Positions 25,000 through 32,569 of a stretch of 64,000 nucleotides of DNA are shown here, one piece after another. Numbering within the stretch: the stretch's first letter is position 1; each line of letters begins with the position of its first letter. A model generated the notes under the pieces. The model saw only the letters and a program-made list of their open reading frames with translations. It made no database searches and had not been told where the DNA came from. The DNA is from an uncultured Eubacteriales bacterium (GTDB lineage: Bacteria > Bacillota > Clostridia > Oscillospirales > Acutalibacteraceae), in contig CAKTVV010000005.1 of NCBI GenBank assembly GCA_934630515.1, forward strand, positions 1 through 64,000, in the 5' to 3' direction. A program made the position numbers and the translations under genes.

Positions 25000-25006
25000 G
25001 GAATCA

Positions 25007-25021
25007 CCTCCTTTGCGGAGG
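25007..25021 (-). promoter_or_regulatory. Hairpin covering the methylase ribosome site
   Basis: On the minus strand CCTCC, a GCAAA loop and GGAGG form a five-pair hairpin in which the right arm is the ribosome site itself. This could hold the methylase message closed until a ribosome or factor opens it. Confidence 0.45.
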
Positions 25022-25118
25022 CGTCTGCGCATACAAAGGTTCCGCAGAAAACAGAAAGAAGCCGTTTTCCATGTACGGAACATCCATACACGCAAAACGA
25101 CCTCTTTGATTTAGGCTT

Positions 25119-26168
25119 TTAGCAGAGCTTCATTTCCTCAGCCTCCTGCGGGGAGGTGTCAGAAAGGAAATCGGAGAAATTTTCTCTTTCTCCGGAAAAG
25201 TTCGGGCTTGTTTCTTCGTCAAGAGAGATATACCCGCTTTCTCCGAAGTCCAGCGGCTCTTTCAGAATTACAGAGCCGCCGTGGTTGACGCCGACCCTCG
25301 GTTCTACGGAGCAGAATTTGCCGCCGTCATCGCTGTGGCGCAGGTGGTAGCAATACAGTCCCTCCGGAATGTCTGCATCCGTCAGTCGGGCATTCGAGAA
25401 CAGCGCTGTTTTACCGAGTAGCTCGATTTTCTCGTATTCATCGTCCTCCAGATTGATATAGCTTGTCCCGGCTGCATTCAGAGCGAGTCCATAGTCCAGC
25501 GGTTCCAGCCCCATCAGCTCGCAGCTGAGATCAATGGCCTCCCGCTCTGTTTCGGGGAGCCATTCTTCGATTCGTACTCCGTTCTGATAGCGGTATCTTC
25601 CGCAGTTATGGCCGATGTCCTCATCAGCCCACTCGTGCTCGATCTCCACATTGGGGAACATCTCCGCCAGCTTTTCCATTACCGGGTGCGGGGCAGACCA
25701 TGCCGTCAGGAAGTTCAGGGCATCCCCCTCCTGATAGTTTACTTCCGCCTCGCCGTAGCCGTAGGAATTCCATTTGGTGCCCCAATGCTGGTTACGCCAC
25801 CCATACCACGTCGGTACTCCGTATAGGCGAATGTTGTTCCAAGCGGCTTTTCCAAGTTTCCATTCCTTTGGACGAATATCCGAGCGCTGCCGAAGGAAAG
25901 CGTCCTCACTTTTACGAGGAATGTTCTCCAGATCGTCCTGATGGATCGTTCCGCCGAGGGTGTAGACCTCAATGAAATCCTGATAGGCTTTCAGGCCGGT
26001 ACTCGTTTGGCTGCCTGCCTCGATATTCAAGCTCTCCGGCATGGGGATGATCTTGTTGAAATCCACCGAGCCGATTCCAAGATCATCATACTGGATGGCC
26101 TCCAGCATGGCTCGGATCTGATCCGACTCTCCGTGCAGCGTCAGCACATTTGTTACATGGTTTGGCAC
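25119..26168 (-). CDS. YubB ferredoxin-like / LPD28 domain protein
   Basis: 349 residues. The N-terminal 200 match the YubB (DUF1281) ferredoxin-like fold: MPNHVTNVLTLHG, WNSYGYGEAEVNYQ and FLTAWSAPHPVMEKLAEMFP. The C-terminal part, about 240-320, carries the LPD28 pattern (GLYCYHLRHSDDGGKFCSVE then GGSVILKEPLDFG). Both are found on plasmids and ICEs next to defence-evasion genes; the biochemical role is not known. It precedes the methylase gene. Confidence 0.82.
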   Translation of the reverse strand: MPNHVTNVLTLHGESDQIRAMLEAIQYDDLGIGSVDFNKIIPMPESLNIEAGSQTSTGLKAYQDFIEVYTLGGTIHQDDLENIPRKSEDAFLRQRSDIRPKEWKLGKAAWNNIRLYGVPTWYGWRNQHWGTKWNSYGYGEAEVNYQEGDALNFLTAWSAPHPVMEKLAEMFPNVEIEHEWADEDIGHNCGRYRYQNGVRIEEWLPETEREAIDLSCELMGLEPLDYGLALNAAGTSYINLEDDEYEKIELLGKTALFSNARLTDADIPEGLYCYHLRHSDDGGKFCSVEPRVGVNHGGSVILKEPLDFGESGYISLDEETSPNFSGERENFSDFLSDTSPQEAEEMKLC

Positions 26169-26180
26169 ACAGTCTTCCTC

Positions 26181-26459
26181 CTATTCCATTTTCATCTCAA
26201 AGCCCTGTACTTCCTGCATCGTCTGTTCTTCCGCCAGCTCCGCTGCCGTAAGCTTGCGGAAAACATCTTCTTCAGGGATCAGGGCGAGGGACTGCCCATT
26301 ATCCCAACGCATCTGAAGCTGACCCATATCGTCCACATGGGTCACCGTGCCTCTCGTTCCGGAAGGAACCGGTGCATACGGGTCATCCATCCGGAGCAGC
26401 TGCACCCGTGTTCCGGGCGGGTAGTGAGTCCTCATTCGTTCACACAGTTGATCGTTCAT
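26181..26459 (-). CDS. DUF4314 protein
   Basis: 92 residues. GTRGTVTHVDDMGQLQMRWD followed by GQSLALIPEEDVFRKL is the DUF4314 SH3-like core, typical of Clostridia ICEs. Role unknown. It is 12 bases before the YubB/LPD28 gene. Confidence 0.85.
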   Translation of the reverse strand: MNDQLCERMRTHYPPGTRVQLLRMDDPYAPVPSGTRGTVTHVDDMGQLQMRWDNGQSLALIPEEDVFRKLTAAELAEEQTMQEVQGFEMKME

Positions 26460-26474
26460 TGGTCGTGACTCCTT

Positions 26475-27332
26475 TCATTCCAGTTTCATTGTTTCGAGTT
26501 CGGGACCGGCAGACATCCGTTGGTGGAAGGCAGTTTCATTTTCCATGAAGTAGTCGCTGCCGCTGTTCCAGAAGGAAACATAGATCTCACCGTCGGCAGT
26601 ACGGATAGGGCGCTGCTCCAGCCCCTCACCGAAGCCGTCTGCTGCCTGCCCGATCAGCTCGTCGATCCATTCCTGTTCTTCTGCCGGGGAAAGGACTTCC
26701 CGCAGCCCGGTACAGATCACACCGAACAGTTCTCCGTTGACCTCCTGCACATCCCAGACGGCAGAGACGATCTTGGCCTTAGCGGACTCGCTGCCGTCGA
26801 AGTAGTCGGCCATATCGTTCAGATCCTCGTTTTGCTCCTTTTGAAGCAGCTCCCGGATCGCTCGCTCATTGTCGAGCGCATAGCCGTTGTCCACCTCATA
26901 CCAATCGCCGTATTCCTCGTCCGTCATACGGACCTGAAGCGGACAGTAGTAGTTGACGGTTACGGCGATCAGGTCCGCCGTCATTGCCTGAATGTCCGCC
27001 AGAACCGCCTGCGGCGAGTGATACTGTCCATAGACGATGCTCTGCTCGATCTCATGCTGCACCTCCGGTCTGGCGTGTACCACAGCGTGAGCACATACAT
27101 TGGCGTCCTCCAGCGAATGGGACGGTCGGAACAGTGCGGCGAGATTTTGCCCAATGTCCGCCTCGGAATAGAGCTTGACGGAGATCGGCTGATCTTCCTC
27201 ATCCATGATCGGAATGTCCTTGGCCAGCCTGCGGATACCGATCTGCGACAGTTCATATTGCAGACTCAAGCGATCCATGGGCAGCTCCACAATGGCGGCC
27301 TGTTCGTTGTGCGAGATCACGGCTTTAAGCAT
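26475..27332 (-). CDS. Hypothetical ICE protein
   Basis: 285 residues, acidic, with no clear family. It begins MLKAVISHNEQAAIVELPMD and contains a mixed alpha/beta core (LQYELSQIGIRRLAKDIPI, ISVKLYSEADIGQNLAALF). The acidic, two-domain look recalls antirestriction (ArdA-like) or single-strand-mimic proteins, but no diagnostic motif is visible. Its start overlaps the stop of the upstream gene by eight bases. Confidence 0.7.
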   Translation of the reverse strand: MLKAVISHNEQAAIVELPMDRLSLQYELSQIGIRRLAKDIPIMDEEDQPISVKLYSEADIGQNLAALFRPSHSLEDANVCAHAVVHARPEVQHEIEQSIVYGQYHSPQAVLADIQAMTADLIAVTVNYYCPLQVRMTDEEYGDWYEVDNGYALDNERAIRELLQKEQNEDLNDMADYFDGSESAKAKIVSAVWDVQEVNGELFGVICTGLREVLSPAEEQEWIDELIGQAADGFGEGLEQRPIRTADGEIYVSFWNSGSDYFMENETAFHQRMSAGPELETMKLE

Positions 27333-28014
27333 GGCGCACCTCCGTTTTCAGCACCGCCGCACCGAAGCGGGCTATTGTGACAGCCTGCACGATCAGGCGA
27401 AAGGCTCGATCTGAGATCACGCTGCTGTCGGCCAGCTCACACAGCGAGATCTGCCGCTGGCCGGTCTGCAATTCCTTGACCGCTTTCCAAATAGCATAGC
27501 AGTCTGTGGACACATCGCCGAGGCGTACTGCCTGCAGATCGACTTCGCCACAGTTGGAAAAGTATCGCCTTGTCTTGGACCACAAGGTGTGGTCCGCAGT
27601 CAGAAGATACAGCACAGCAAGGCTGCGATGATCCGGCTTTCGCAGGTGCAATTTCTGCGCCTCAAAACGCTGGTTGTGCTGATCGGTTTGAAAAATCATA
27701 GGGGCATCATCCTTTCTGTCGTAGAGATGTGAAAGCCGTCTTTGAAACGGGATATGGCGTGCGTCAGCGAATGCCGCATGAACGGCTTCATGAAGAGAGG
27801 CAGCGCCGCAGGAGAGTCTGATATTTAATACCGGGCAGACCTCCATGGAGCAGCCTTTCTTTTTTCTGTAGTAGAGGCAGAGCCTGCAATCGCAGTCCGC
27901 TTTGTTGAATGGATACGCCCCACGGAGCCTGCCGCCGCCCCGCTGATTTCCACCGGGTGGTTGCTTCATGATGGCCTCCATACTGTTGAGGGCTGGTGTG
28001 CTGGTGAAGTACAT
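27325..28014 (-). CDS. Cysteine-rich protein, first gene of the ICE operon
   Basis: 229 residues from ATG 28014, with AAAGGAGCGATC upstream. Two cysteine clusters in the first 70 residues (CDCRLCLYYRKKKGCSMEVC) suggest a zinc or iron-sulfur site. The rest is helical (LAVLYLLTADHTLWSKTRRY; RAFRLIVQAVTIARFG). No family recognised. It has only about 30 bases between the last upstream hairpin and its start, so no ordinary promoter fits there. Confidence 0.7.
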   Translation of the reverse strand: MYFTSTPALNSMEAIMKQPPGGNQRGGGRLRGAYPFNKADCDCRLCLYYRKKKGCSMEVCPVLNIRLSCGAASLHEAVHAAFADARHIPFQRRLSHLYDRKDDAPMIFQTDQHNQRFEAQKLHLRKPDHRSLAVLYLLTADHTLWSKTRRYFSNCGEVDLQAVRLGDVSTDCYAIWKAVKELQTGQRQISLCELADSSVISDRAFRLIVQAVTIARFGAAVLKTEVRHA

Positions 28015-28044
28015 TTTGATCGCTCCTTTTTCGTGAAATAGAAA

Positions 28045-28076
28045 AAGCCCGAAGTCTTTTGCAAAACTTCGGGCTT
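28045..28076 (-). terminator. Terminator/attenuator just before the first ICE gene
   Basis: An 11-bp stem (AAGCCCGAAGT with ACTTCGGGCTT) followed on the minus strand by TTTTTCTATTT. It ends 30 bases before the first ICE gene. Confidence 0.7.
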
Positions 28077-28089
28077 GGAAAATGCAAAA

Positions 28090-28117
28090 CGGCGGACAAG
28101 TTTTGGCTTGTCCGCCG
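28090..28117 (-). terminator. Second terminator-like hairpin upstream of the ICE operon
   Basis: A perfect 11-bp stem CGGCGGACAAG with CTTGTCCGCCG and a six-base loop. On the minus strand it is followed by TTTTGCATTTT. Confidence 0.6.
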
Positions 28118-28223
28118 TCTGCGAATATTCAGTTGTACGGGAGTTCGATACTGCACCCAAAGGGAAAACAGTGGTTTTACATCTTCAAATATGCATCTCG
28201 AAAACCCGGCATTTGGGCAGCAA

Positions 28224-28248
28224 AAAACCCCGATAAAATCGGGGTTTT
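28224..28248 (-). terminator. Terminator of the tRNA-Ser gene
   Basis: A perfect 11-bp stem AAAACCCCGAT with ATCGGGGTTTT, a three-base loop, and TTTTTTG after it on the minus strand. It lies 32 bases past the tRNA 3' end. The 100 bases between this and the second hairpin show no gene. Confidence 0.75.
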
Positions 28249-28279
28249 CGCAGAACATATCTTTTTTATGTTCCTTTTA

Positions 28280-28372
28280 TGGCGGAGATGGAGAGATTCG
28301 AACTCTCGCGTCGGTTTGAGCCGACCTACCGCATTTCGAGTGCGGACCCTTCAACCGCTTGGGTACATCTCC
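28280..28372 (-). tRNA. tRNA-Ser(CGA), ICE attachment locus
   Basis: A complete cloverleaf with 7-bp acceptor stem GGAGATG/CATCTCC, anticodon loop CTCGAAA (anticodon CGA), a long variable arm (GGTCGGCTCAAACCGACG) as expected for serine, a T-arm with GTTCGAATC, and encoded CCA at 28280-28282. It stands at the right end of the ICE with its 3' side facing the element, the usual geometry for tyrosine-recombinase integration. Confidence 0.95.
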
Positions 28373-28512
28373 GTATATTTCCGCCTGCTTTTAACTCGCA
28401 AAATCTTTTGGAGAGAAAAGCAGGAGAGAAAACATAAAAGTATTCGATTTGAAATTTTGAAAACCCGGAATTAGCAGGAGTTTTCGAGGGGACGAAATTC
28501 CCAGATCCCGCC

Positions 28513-28556
28513 GAAATTTCGAGTCAGCCCCGTTATGACCACTTCGATACCTCTCC
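28513..28556 (-). pseudogene. tRNA-Ser 5' half (remnant B)
   Basis: GGAGAGGTATCGAAGTGGTC and onward gives a serine-type acceptor and D-arm up to GACTCGAAAT, then the sequence leaves the tRNA pattern. No matching 3' anticodon stem follows. The break is at the anticodon loop. Confidence 0.75.
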
Positions 28557-28594
28557 ATATTAAGTTTTGTTGCGGCAGCGTACCGAAAAAATCT

Positions 28595-28635
28595 GATTTC
28601 GAGTGCTGCACCTTCGACCACTCGGACAACTCTCC
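28595..28635 (-). pseudogene. tRNA-Ser 5' half (remnant A)
   Basis: GGAGAGTTGTCCGAGTGGTC, D-arm and 5' anticodon stem CAGCA lead to CTCGAAAT, followed by unrelated CAGATTTTTTCGG. It is the first tRNA-like unit behind a consensus promoter and is broken at the same point as remnant B. Confidence 0.75.
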
Positions 28636-28648
28636 GTGTCCATCCGGT

Positions 28649-28677
28649 ATTATACAGAAGTTTTTTCGGTTTGTCAA
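28649..28677 (-). promoter_or_regulatory. Consensus promoter of the tRNA-Ser array
   Basis: On the minus strand, TTGACA (28677-28672), 17 bp, TATAAT (28654-28649): both boxes perfect. It drives the two tRNA 5' halves and then the intact tRNA-Ser, with no other good promoter seen between them. Confidence 0.85.
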
Positions 28678-28763
28678 CCAAACCAAGCGGGTTTTTGCAA
28701 ATTTCCGGTAAAAAATGCGGGCGTCTCTGCGATAGGGCTGCGTTACATGGAGCAAAAGCCACC

Positions 28764-28794
28764 AGCCGCCCCTGCTTTTACAGCAGGGGCGGCT
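28764..28794 (-). terminator. Terminator of the lipoprotein genes
   Basis: A 12-bp GC-rich stem AGCCGCCCCTGC with GCAGGGGCGGCT and a seven-base loop, 12 bases past the stop of the gene at 28807. The T-run is short. Confidence 0.65.
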
Positions 28795-28806
28795 GTGTTG
28801 TGGTGA

Positions 28807-30639
28807 TTATTGCAGCACGGTGCCATCGGCAAGCGTCCAGGTGCAGCCGCTCTCCACGGTGACGACGGCATTATCCGATACGGCGGTGCCGTTCTGGGCA
28901 TTTTCGGTGATATTCACCGTGCCGGTGAACCGGCTGCCATTCTTCAGTGTCAGGGACAGGGTGGAGATGCTGTCCACCACGATGGCGCCGGACAGGGTCT
29001 GTCCATCCATGGTTGCCGTGACCTGTGCTCCGTTTTTACCGGCGGTCCCCCAGCCCTTGGAGGCGGAGTTACCGGTGACGGTCAGAAGATTGCCGGTGCT
29101 GTTCTTGGTCTCCAGCGTAACGCCGGACAGCGACAGGGTGCAGGCGGTGTTGGTGATATAAAACAGGTCGCCGCTCTGCCCGGTCAGGGAGCCGCCGGTC
29201 ATGGAAAAGCTGGAGGTACCTACGGCGGCATCGCCGGACATAGACTGATAGATCATCACGGTGTGCACGTTTTCGTCGGAGCTGGAGCCATTGGTCTTGC
29301 TCATATTGCCAGAGACGGTGCAATCGGTGAGGGCAATGGAATTCTGCCCCTCGATCACCAGCGCCTCGGAGTTTTTCGCTGTCAGGACGGCATCCTGTAC
29401 AGTGATGGCGGCGGTGGAATACACCGCCGGGGAATTGTAACCGCTGCTCTCATAGGTGCCGCCGGTCACCGTCACCGTGCCGCCGCCCCGATCGGAGCGG
29501 ATGGCAGCCGAGGAGTTGCCGGCGGTGGATACGGTGAGATCGGTGACGTTGGTGGTGCCGCCGCCGGTGGTCTGGATGCCGCCGGAATTATCGGCGGTGG
29601 TGGTGATGGTGGAGTCGGCAATGTTCACGGTGGTGCCGCTGCCGTAGCTGAATACGCCGTTGCCGTTCTGGGCTGCCGAGGATACGGTGGCGTTGCGGAT
29701 GGTGACGGTGGCGCCGTTGGTGGCTAACAGGGCGGCGTTCATCCCATAGAAATCGCCGTCCTCGGTGTTGGAGGAGGCGCCGCCGCTTTTGGTGACGGTT
29801 ATGCCCTCTAGTGTGACGGAAGCGCCGTCCACCCGCAGGGCGTTTTCGTCGTCGCCGGTGGAAGCGTAGCTTTCGCCATGGACGGTGGTGTCTTCAGAGA
29901 GGGTATTGGCGCTGCTGCCCTGCTGCACCGTGCCGCTGCCGCCGAAGCCACCGCCGGGTGCGCCGAAGCCGCTGCTCACTACCGTTACAGCAGCTGCTTT
30001 GCTTTTGCTGTTCAGCTCTACCTGCACCACATCGCCCACAGACAGATCGCTGACGGCAGCGGCGGCGTTATTCTTGGTGATGGTGGCGCTGCCCAGTTCC
30101 ACGGTCAGTGTCTCGGTTCCGGCGGTAAAATTGGTGCTTGTGCCGCTGCCGCCCGGTAGTTCGGGGGGATTGCCTTGGGGAGCACCGGAGAAATTGGAGC
30201 TATCTCCGTCGGGCTTTGCGGGGGGCTCGCCTTGGGGAGCGCCGGAGGAGTCGGAGTTATCCCCGTCGGGCTTTGCCGGGGGATTGCCTTGGGGAGCGCC
30301 GGAGGAGTCGGAGTTGTCCCCGTCGGGCATTTCGGGGGGATTGCCTTGGGGAGCACCGGAGGAATTGGAGTTGTCTCCGTCGGGCTTTGCGGGGGGCTCG
30401 CCCTGAGGAGCGCCGGAGGAGTTGGAGTTGTCTCCGTCGGGCTTTGCGGGGGGCTCACCTTGGGGAGTACCGGAGGAGCCGTAGCTATCCTCATCATCGG
30501 ACAGCTCTCCCAGCTGCAAGGTCACGGTGGTGCCGTCAATAGCTGTGATCTTGCCGGTGACGGTTTTTTGCTTGCCGCAGGCAGTCAGACCTGCCAGCAG
30601 CGTCAGTGTGCAAAGAATAGCGAGTATAGTTCGTTTCAT
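28807..30639 (-). CDS. Repeat-rich lipoprotein with beta-helix-like C-terminal region
   Basis: 610 residues. Lipobox LAGLTAC puts the lipid on Cys21. Residues 57-164 are 5.7 copies of a 19-residue unit (GAPQGEPPAKPDGDNSNSS), probably a flexible stalk across the wall. From about 245 on there are short Ser/Thr/Gly/Asn-rich beta strands with turns (VTIRNATVSSAAQNGNGVFS; TNVTDLTVSTAGNSSAAIRS), typical of a right-handed beta helix. It likely binds a polysaccharide, ions or another surface polymer. It follows the Cthe_2159-like gene by 34 bases in one operon. Confidence 0.75.
   Translation of the reverse strand: MKRTILAILCTLTLLAGLTACGKQKTVTGKITAIDGTTVTLQLGELSDDEDSYGSSGTPQGEPPAKPDGDNSNSSGAPQGEPPAKPDGDNSNSSGAPQGNPPEMPDGDNSDSSGAPQGNPPAKPDGDNSDSSGAPQGEPPAKPDGDSSNFSGAPQGNPPELPGGSGTSTNFTAGTETLTVELGSATITKNNAAAAVSDLSVGDVVQVELNSKSKAAAVTVVSSGFGAPGGGFGGSGTVQQGSSANTLSEDTTVHGESYASTGDDENALRVDGASVTLEGITVTKSGGASSNTEDGDFYGMNAALLATNGATVTIRNATVSSAAQNGNGVFSYGSGTTVNIADSTITTTADNSGGIQTTGGGTTNVTDLTVSTAGNSSAAIRSDRGGGTVTVTGGTYESSGYNSPAVYSTAAITVQDAVLTAKNSEALVIEGQNSIALTDCTVSGNMSKTNGSSSDENVHTVMIYQSMSGDAAVGTSSFSMTGGSLTGQSGDLFYITNTACTLSLSGVTLETKNSTGNLLTVTGNSASKGWGTAGKNGAQVTATMDGQTLSGAIVVDSISTLSLTLKNGSRFTGTVNITENAQNGTAVSDNAVVTVESGCTWTLADGTVLQ
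30148..30471 (-). repeat. 57-bp coding tandem repeat, about 5.7 copies
   Basis: Encodes the 19-residue stalk repeat. Copies differ mainly at Glu/Asn (GEPP or GNPP), Lys/Met/Leu, and Asn/Ser positions, so the array is old enough to have diverged yet keeps frame. Such repeats readily change length between strains. Confidence 0.85.
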
Positions 30640-30673
30640 AGTCTATACCTCCTTGTTGTATTGCATGGGGCGT

Positions 30674-32473
30674 TCAGCGACCGCCGGGGCGGCCACCCAT
30701 GCCGCCCTGCCCGCCGCTCATGCCGCCGCCCATACCGCTGCCGCTGCCATAGATCAGGCTGCTTAGGGTGACGGAGCTGCTCTGTCCGGCAGCCGTCACC
30801 GTGTAGGTGCCGCCTTGCTTCAGCGCCGGTGTGCTGACGACTACACAATTGTATTTTTTGTCCGGTGTAAAGGTCGCCAGCGTATTGCCGGAGGAATCCT
30901 TTACAGTGACGGCAGCCGTGGAATACGAGGAATAGGTCAGCAGGATGCTGCCCTGAGTGGAGCTGCTGCCGAAATTCTGCGCCATGCCGGAGGAGCCGGC
31001 AGCGATCACGGTGCCGCCGGTGATGGCGGCGGTGCCGTCATAGTCCAGAGCGCCGTTGCCGTTATCGGTGGGGCCGCTGACATAGACGGTGCCGCCGGAC
31101 ACATACAGGTCGCCGTTGGAATCCAGCCCGTCGCCGGAGGCGTTCACATGGATGGTGCCGCCGGAAATGCGGATGGCATAGTCGGAATTGCCCCCGAAGG
31201 TATCCTGCCGCCCGCCGAAGCCGCTGCTGTCATTGCCTCCGGCGGCATTGATGCCGTCGTCGCTGGCGGTGATGTCGATGGTGCCGCCGGTGATGTCCAC
31301 CGTGGCGCCCTCCAGCCCCTCGTAGCTTTGCAGCACCTTAAGGGTGCCGCCGGTGACCTTGGCGTTTTCGTCGGCGTGGATGCCGTCGTCGCCGGTGCGG
31401 ACGGTGTAGGAACCGCCTGCCAGCAGCACATTCTGGTTTGAATGGATGCCGTCGTCGCAGCAGTTGAGGGAATAGGTACCGCCGGTGAGCTTCAGGTCGG
31501 TGCCGGCTTTCATGCCCTTGGCGCTGGTGTCGGCACTCACGGTGCCGTCCACGCCGCCGCCGGTGGTGATGGCGCCGGAGCCGCCGGAGACGGTCAGCGC
31601 CGTCTCTGCCTGGATCCCGTCCTCCCCGGCGGTGAGGGACAGGCGGCAGTCGGTGAGGGTGATATACCCCAGAGCCGAGTCGCTGTCATTGGTGGAGCGC
31701 AGAGCGTCGCCGCCGCTGGTGACGGTGAAGCTGGCATTGCTGGCGACCAGACAGTCCTTGCCGTTAATGCCGTGGTTCTTGGCGTGAACGGTGAGAGCGG
31801 CATCGGTGATGGTGAGGGTATCCTTGCCGGTGATGCCGTTATTGTAGTTCGCCTCCACCGTCAGAGAGCCGCCGCCGGAGATGGTGAGGTCGGCTTTGGA
31901 ATACAGACAGGCGTTGGGCTCCTCGTCGGCTTGGGAGGAGAATTCGTCGCTGAAGGTGTAGCGGCTGCCGTCGCACAGCCGGTTGGCGGTGCCGTCGGTC
32001 AGCACGATCTCCACCGACGCTGCTTTATAGATGTATACCGGGCTGCCGGTGGAGCAGGTCATATCCAGCCCGCTGAATACCAGCTTGACCGTCTGCTTGG
32101 GGGCGTTGACCAGAATACGCCCCTCCTCTACCTTGCCGCTGAAGGTGTAGGTGCCGCCCTTGGTGATGGTGGTGACCCCCTCGGCGGTGGCGGTGTCGGA
32201 GACGGATACAGCCGTCTCGCCGGAGACGGAGCCGTCGGGCTTGGTGGTGATGACGGAGCCGTCCGTCTTTTTCACCACGATGGTGCCGTCGGGATAGCTG
32301 GTGGTGACGGAGCCGTCCTCGTTTTCGATCACGACGGAGCCGTCGGAGTTTTCGGTGATGGCGCCGCCGTTGGTGCTGACGTCGCTGACGGTGGGGGTGA
32401 CGCTCTTGCCGCAGGCGGTGAGCAGCAGCAGCGCAGCGGCTACAGCGGTCAACCGTAATTTTAAGGATCTCAT
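30674..32473 (-). CDS. Cthe_2159-like carbohydrate-binding beta-helix lipoprotein
   Basis: 599 residues, lipobox LLLLTAC (Cys21). Residues 40-85 repeat a DGSVVIENEDGSVTTSYPDG type unit. The rest repeats patterns such as GDDGIHADENAKVTGGTLKV and SGDGLDSNGDLYVSGGTVYV, the polygalacturonate-lyase-like right-handed beta helix of the Cthe_2159/DUF4353 family, with acidic turns that can bind calcium. It has a Gly/Met-rich tail. Family members bind acidic polysaccharide without clear lyase activity. It is divergent from the VTC operon and shares its regulatory region. GAAGGAGGC is its ribosome site. Confidence 0.85.
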   Translation of the reverse strand: MRSLKLRLTAVAAALLLLTACGKSVTPTVSDVSTNGGAITENSDGSVVIENEDGSVTTSYPDGTIVVKKTDGSVITTKPDGSVSGETAVSVSDTATAEGVTTITKGGTYTFSGKVEEGRILVNAPKQTVKLVFSGLDMTCSTGSPVYIYKAASVEIVLTDGTANRLCDGSRYTFSDEFSSQADEEPNACLYSKADLTISGGGSLTVEANYNNGITGKDTLTITDAALTVHAKNHGINGKDCLVASNASFTVTSGGDALRSTNDSDSALGYITLTDCRLSLTAGEDGIQAETALTVSGGSGAITTGGGVDGTVSADTSAKGMKAGTDLKLTGGTYSLNCCDDGIHSNQNVLLAGGSYTVRTGDDGIHADENAKVTGGTLKVLQSYEGLEGATVDITGGTIDITASDDGINAAGGNDSSGFGGRQDTFGGNSDYAIRISGGTIHVNASGDGLDSNGDLYVSGGTVYVSGPTDNGNGALDYDGTAAITGGTVIAAGSSGMAQNFGSSSTQGSILLTYSSYSTAAVTVKDSSGNTLATFTPDKKYNCVVVSTPALKQGGTYTVTAAGQSSSVTLSSLIYGSGSGMGGGMSGGQGGMGGRPGGR

Positions 32474-32518
32474 GGGAACGATGCCTCCTTCTGGGCGGTG
32501 CCGCCCGGGATTTGACTA

Positions 32519-32551
32519 TAGTGTACCCCGGCAAGTTAAAGGCAACCTAAA
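32519..32551 (-). promoter_or_regulatory. OmpR/PhoB-type box and -10 for the lipoprotein operon
   Basis: On the minus strand TTTAGGT (551-545 past 32000), four bases TGCC, then TTTAACT (540-534): 7-bp repeats with an 11-bp period. After 9 bases comes -10 TACACT (524-519). The box occupies the -35 position, as in PhoB-activated promoters. Confidence 0.65.
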
Positions 32552-32569
32552 GGAAACAGCCGATTTTTC

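Larger units (their letters stand above)
1..28380. mobile_element. Integrative and conjugative element (right part)
   Basis: This block holds a full Gram-positive mating apparatus on one strand: coupling ATPase, relaxase, VirB4, VirB6, PrgI, VirB2-like protein, NlpC/P60 hydrolase, sortase and surface adhesin, plus ICE-typical small proteins. It ends at a tRNA-Ser gene, a common integration target. The left end, integrase and excisionase are not in the window, so the true left boundary is unknown. The ABC/TetR genes at 1-894 are assumed to be cargo inside the element because no chromosomal gene or att site is seen before them. The ICE is visibly less GC-rich than the chromosome to its right. 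Confidence 0.85.

Noticed and set aside
28391..28762. A minus-strand frame of 123 residues over the tRNA remnants, containing the string ERYRSGHNGADSK.
   Set aside because: This is the common false translation of a tRNA-Ser 5' region; no ribosome site and no conserved protein.
30148..30471. Regular 57-bp spacing considered as a CRISPR array.
   Set aside because: The units are contiguous with no spacers, are in frame inside a lipoprotein gene, and differ by coding changes.
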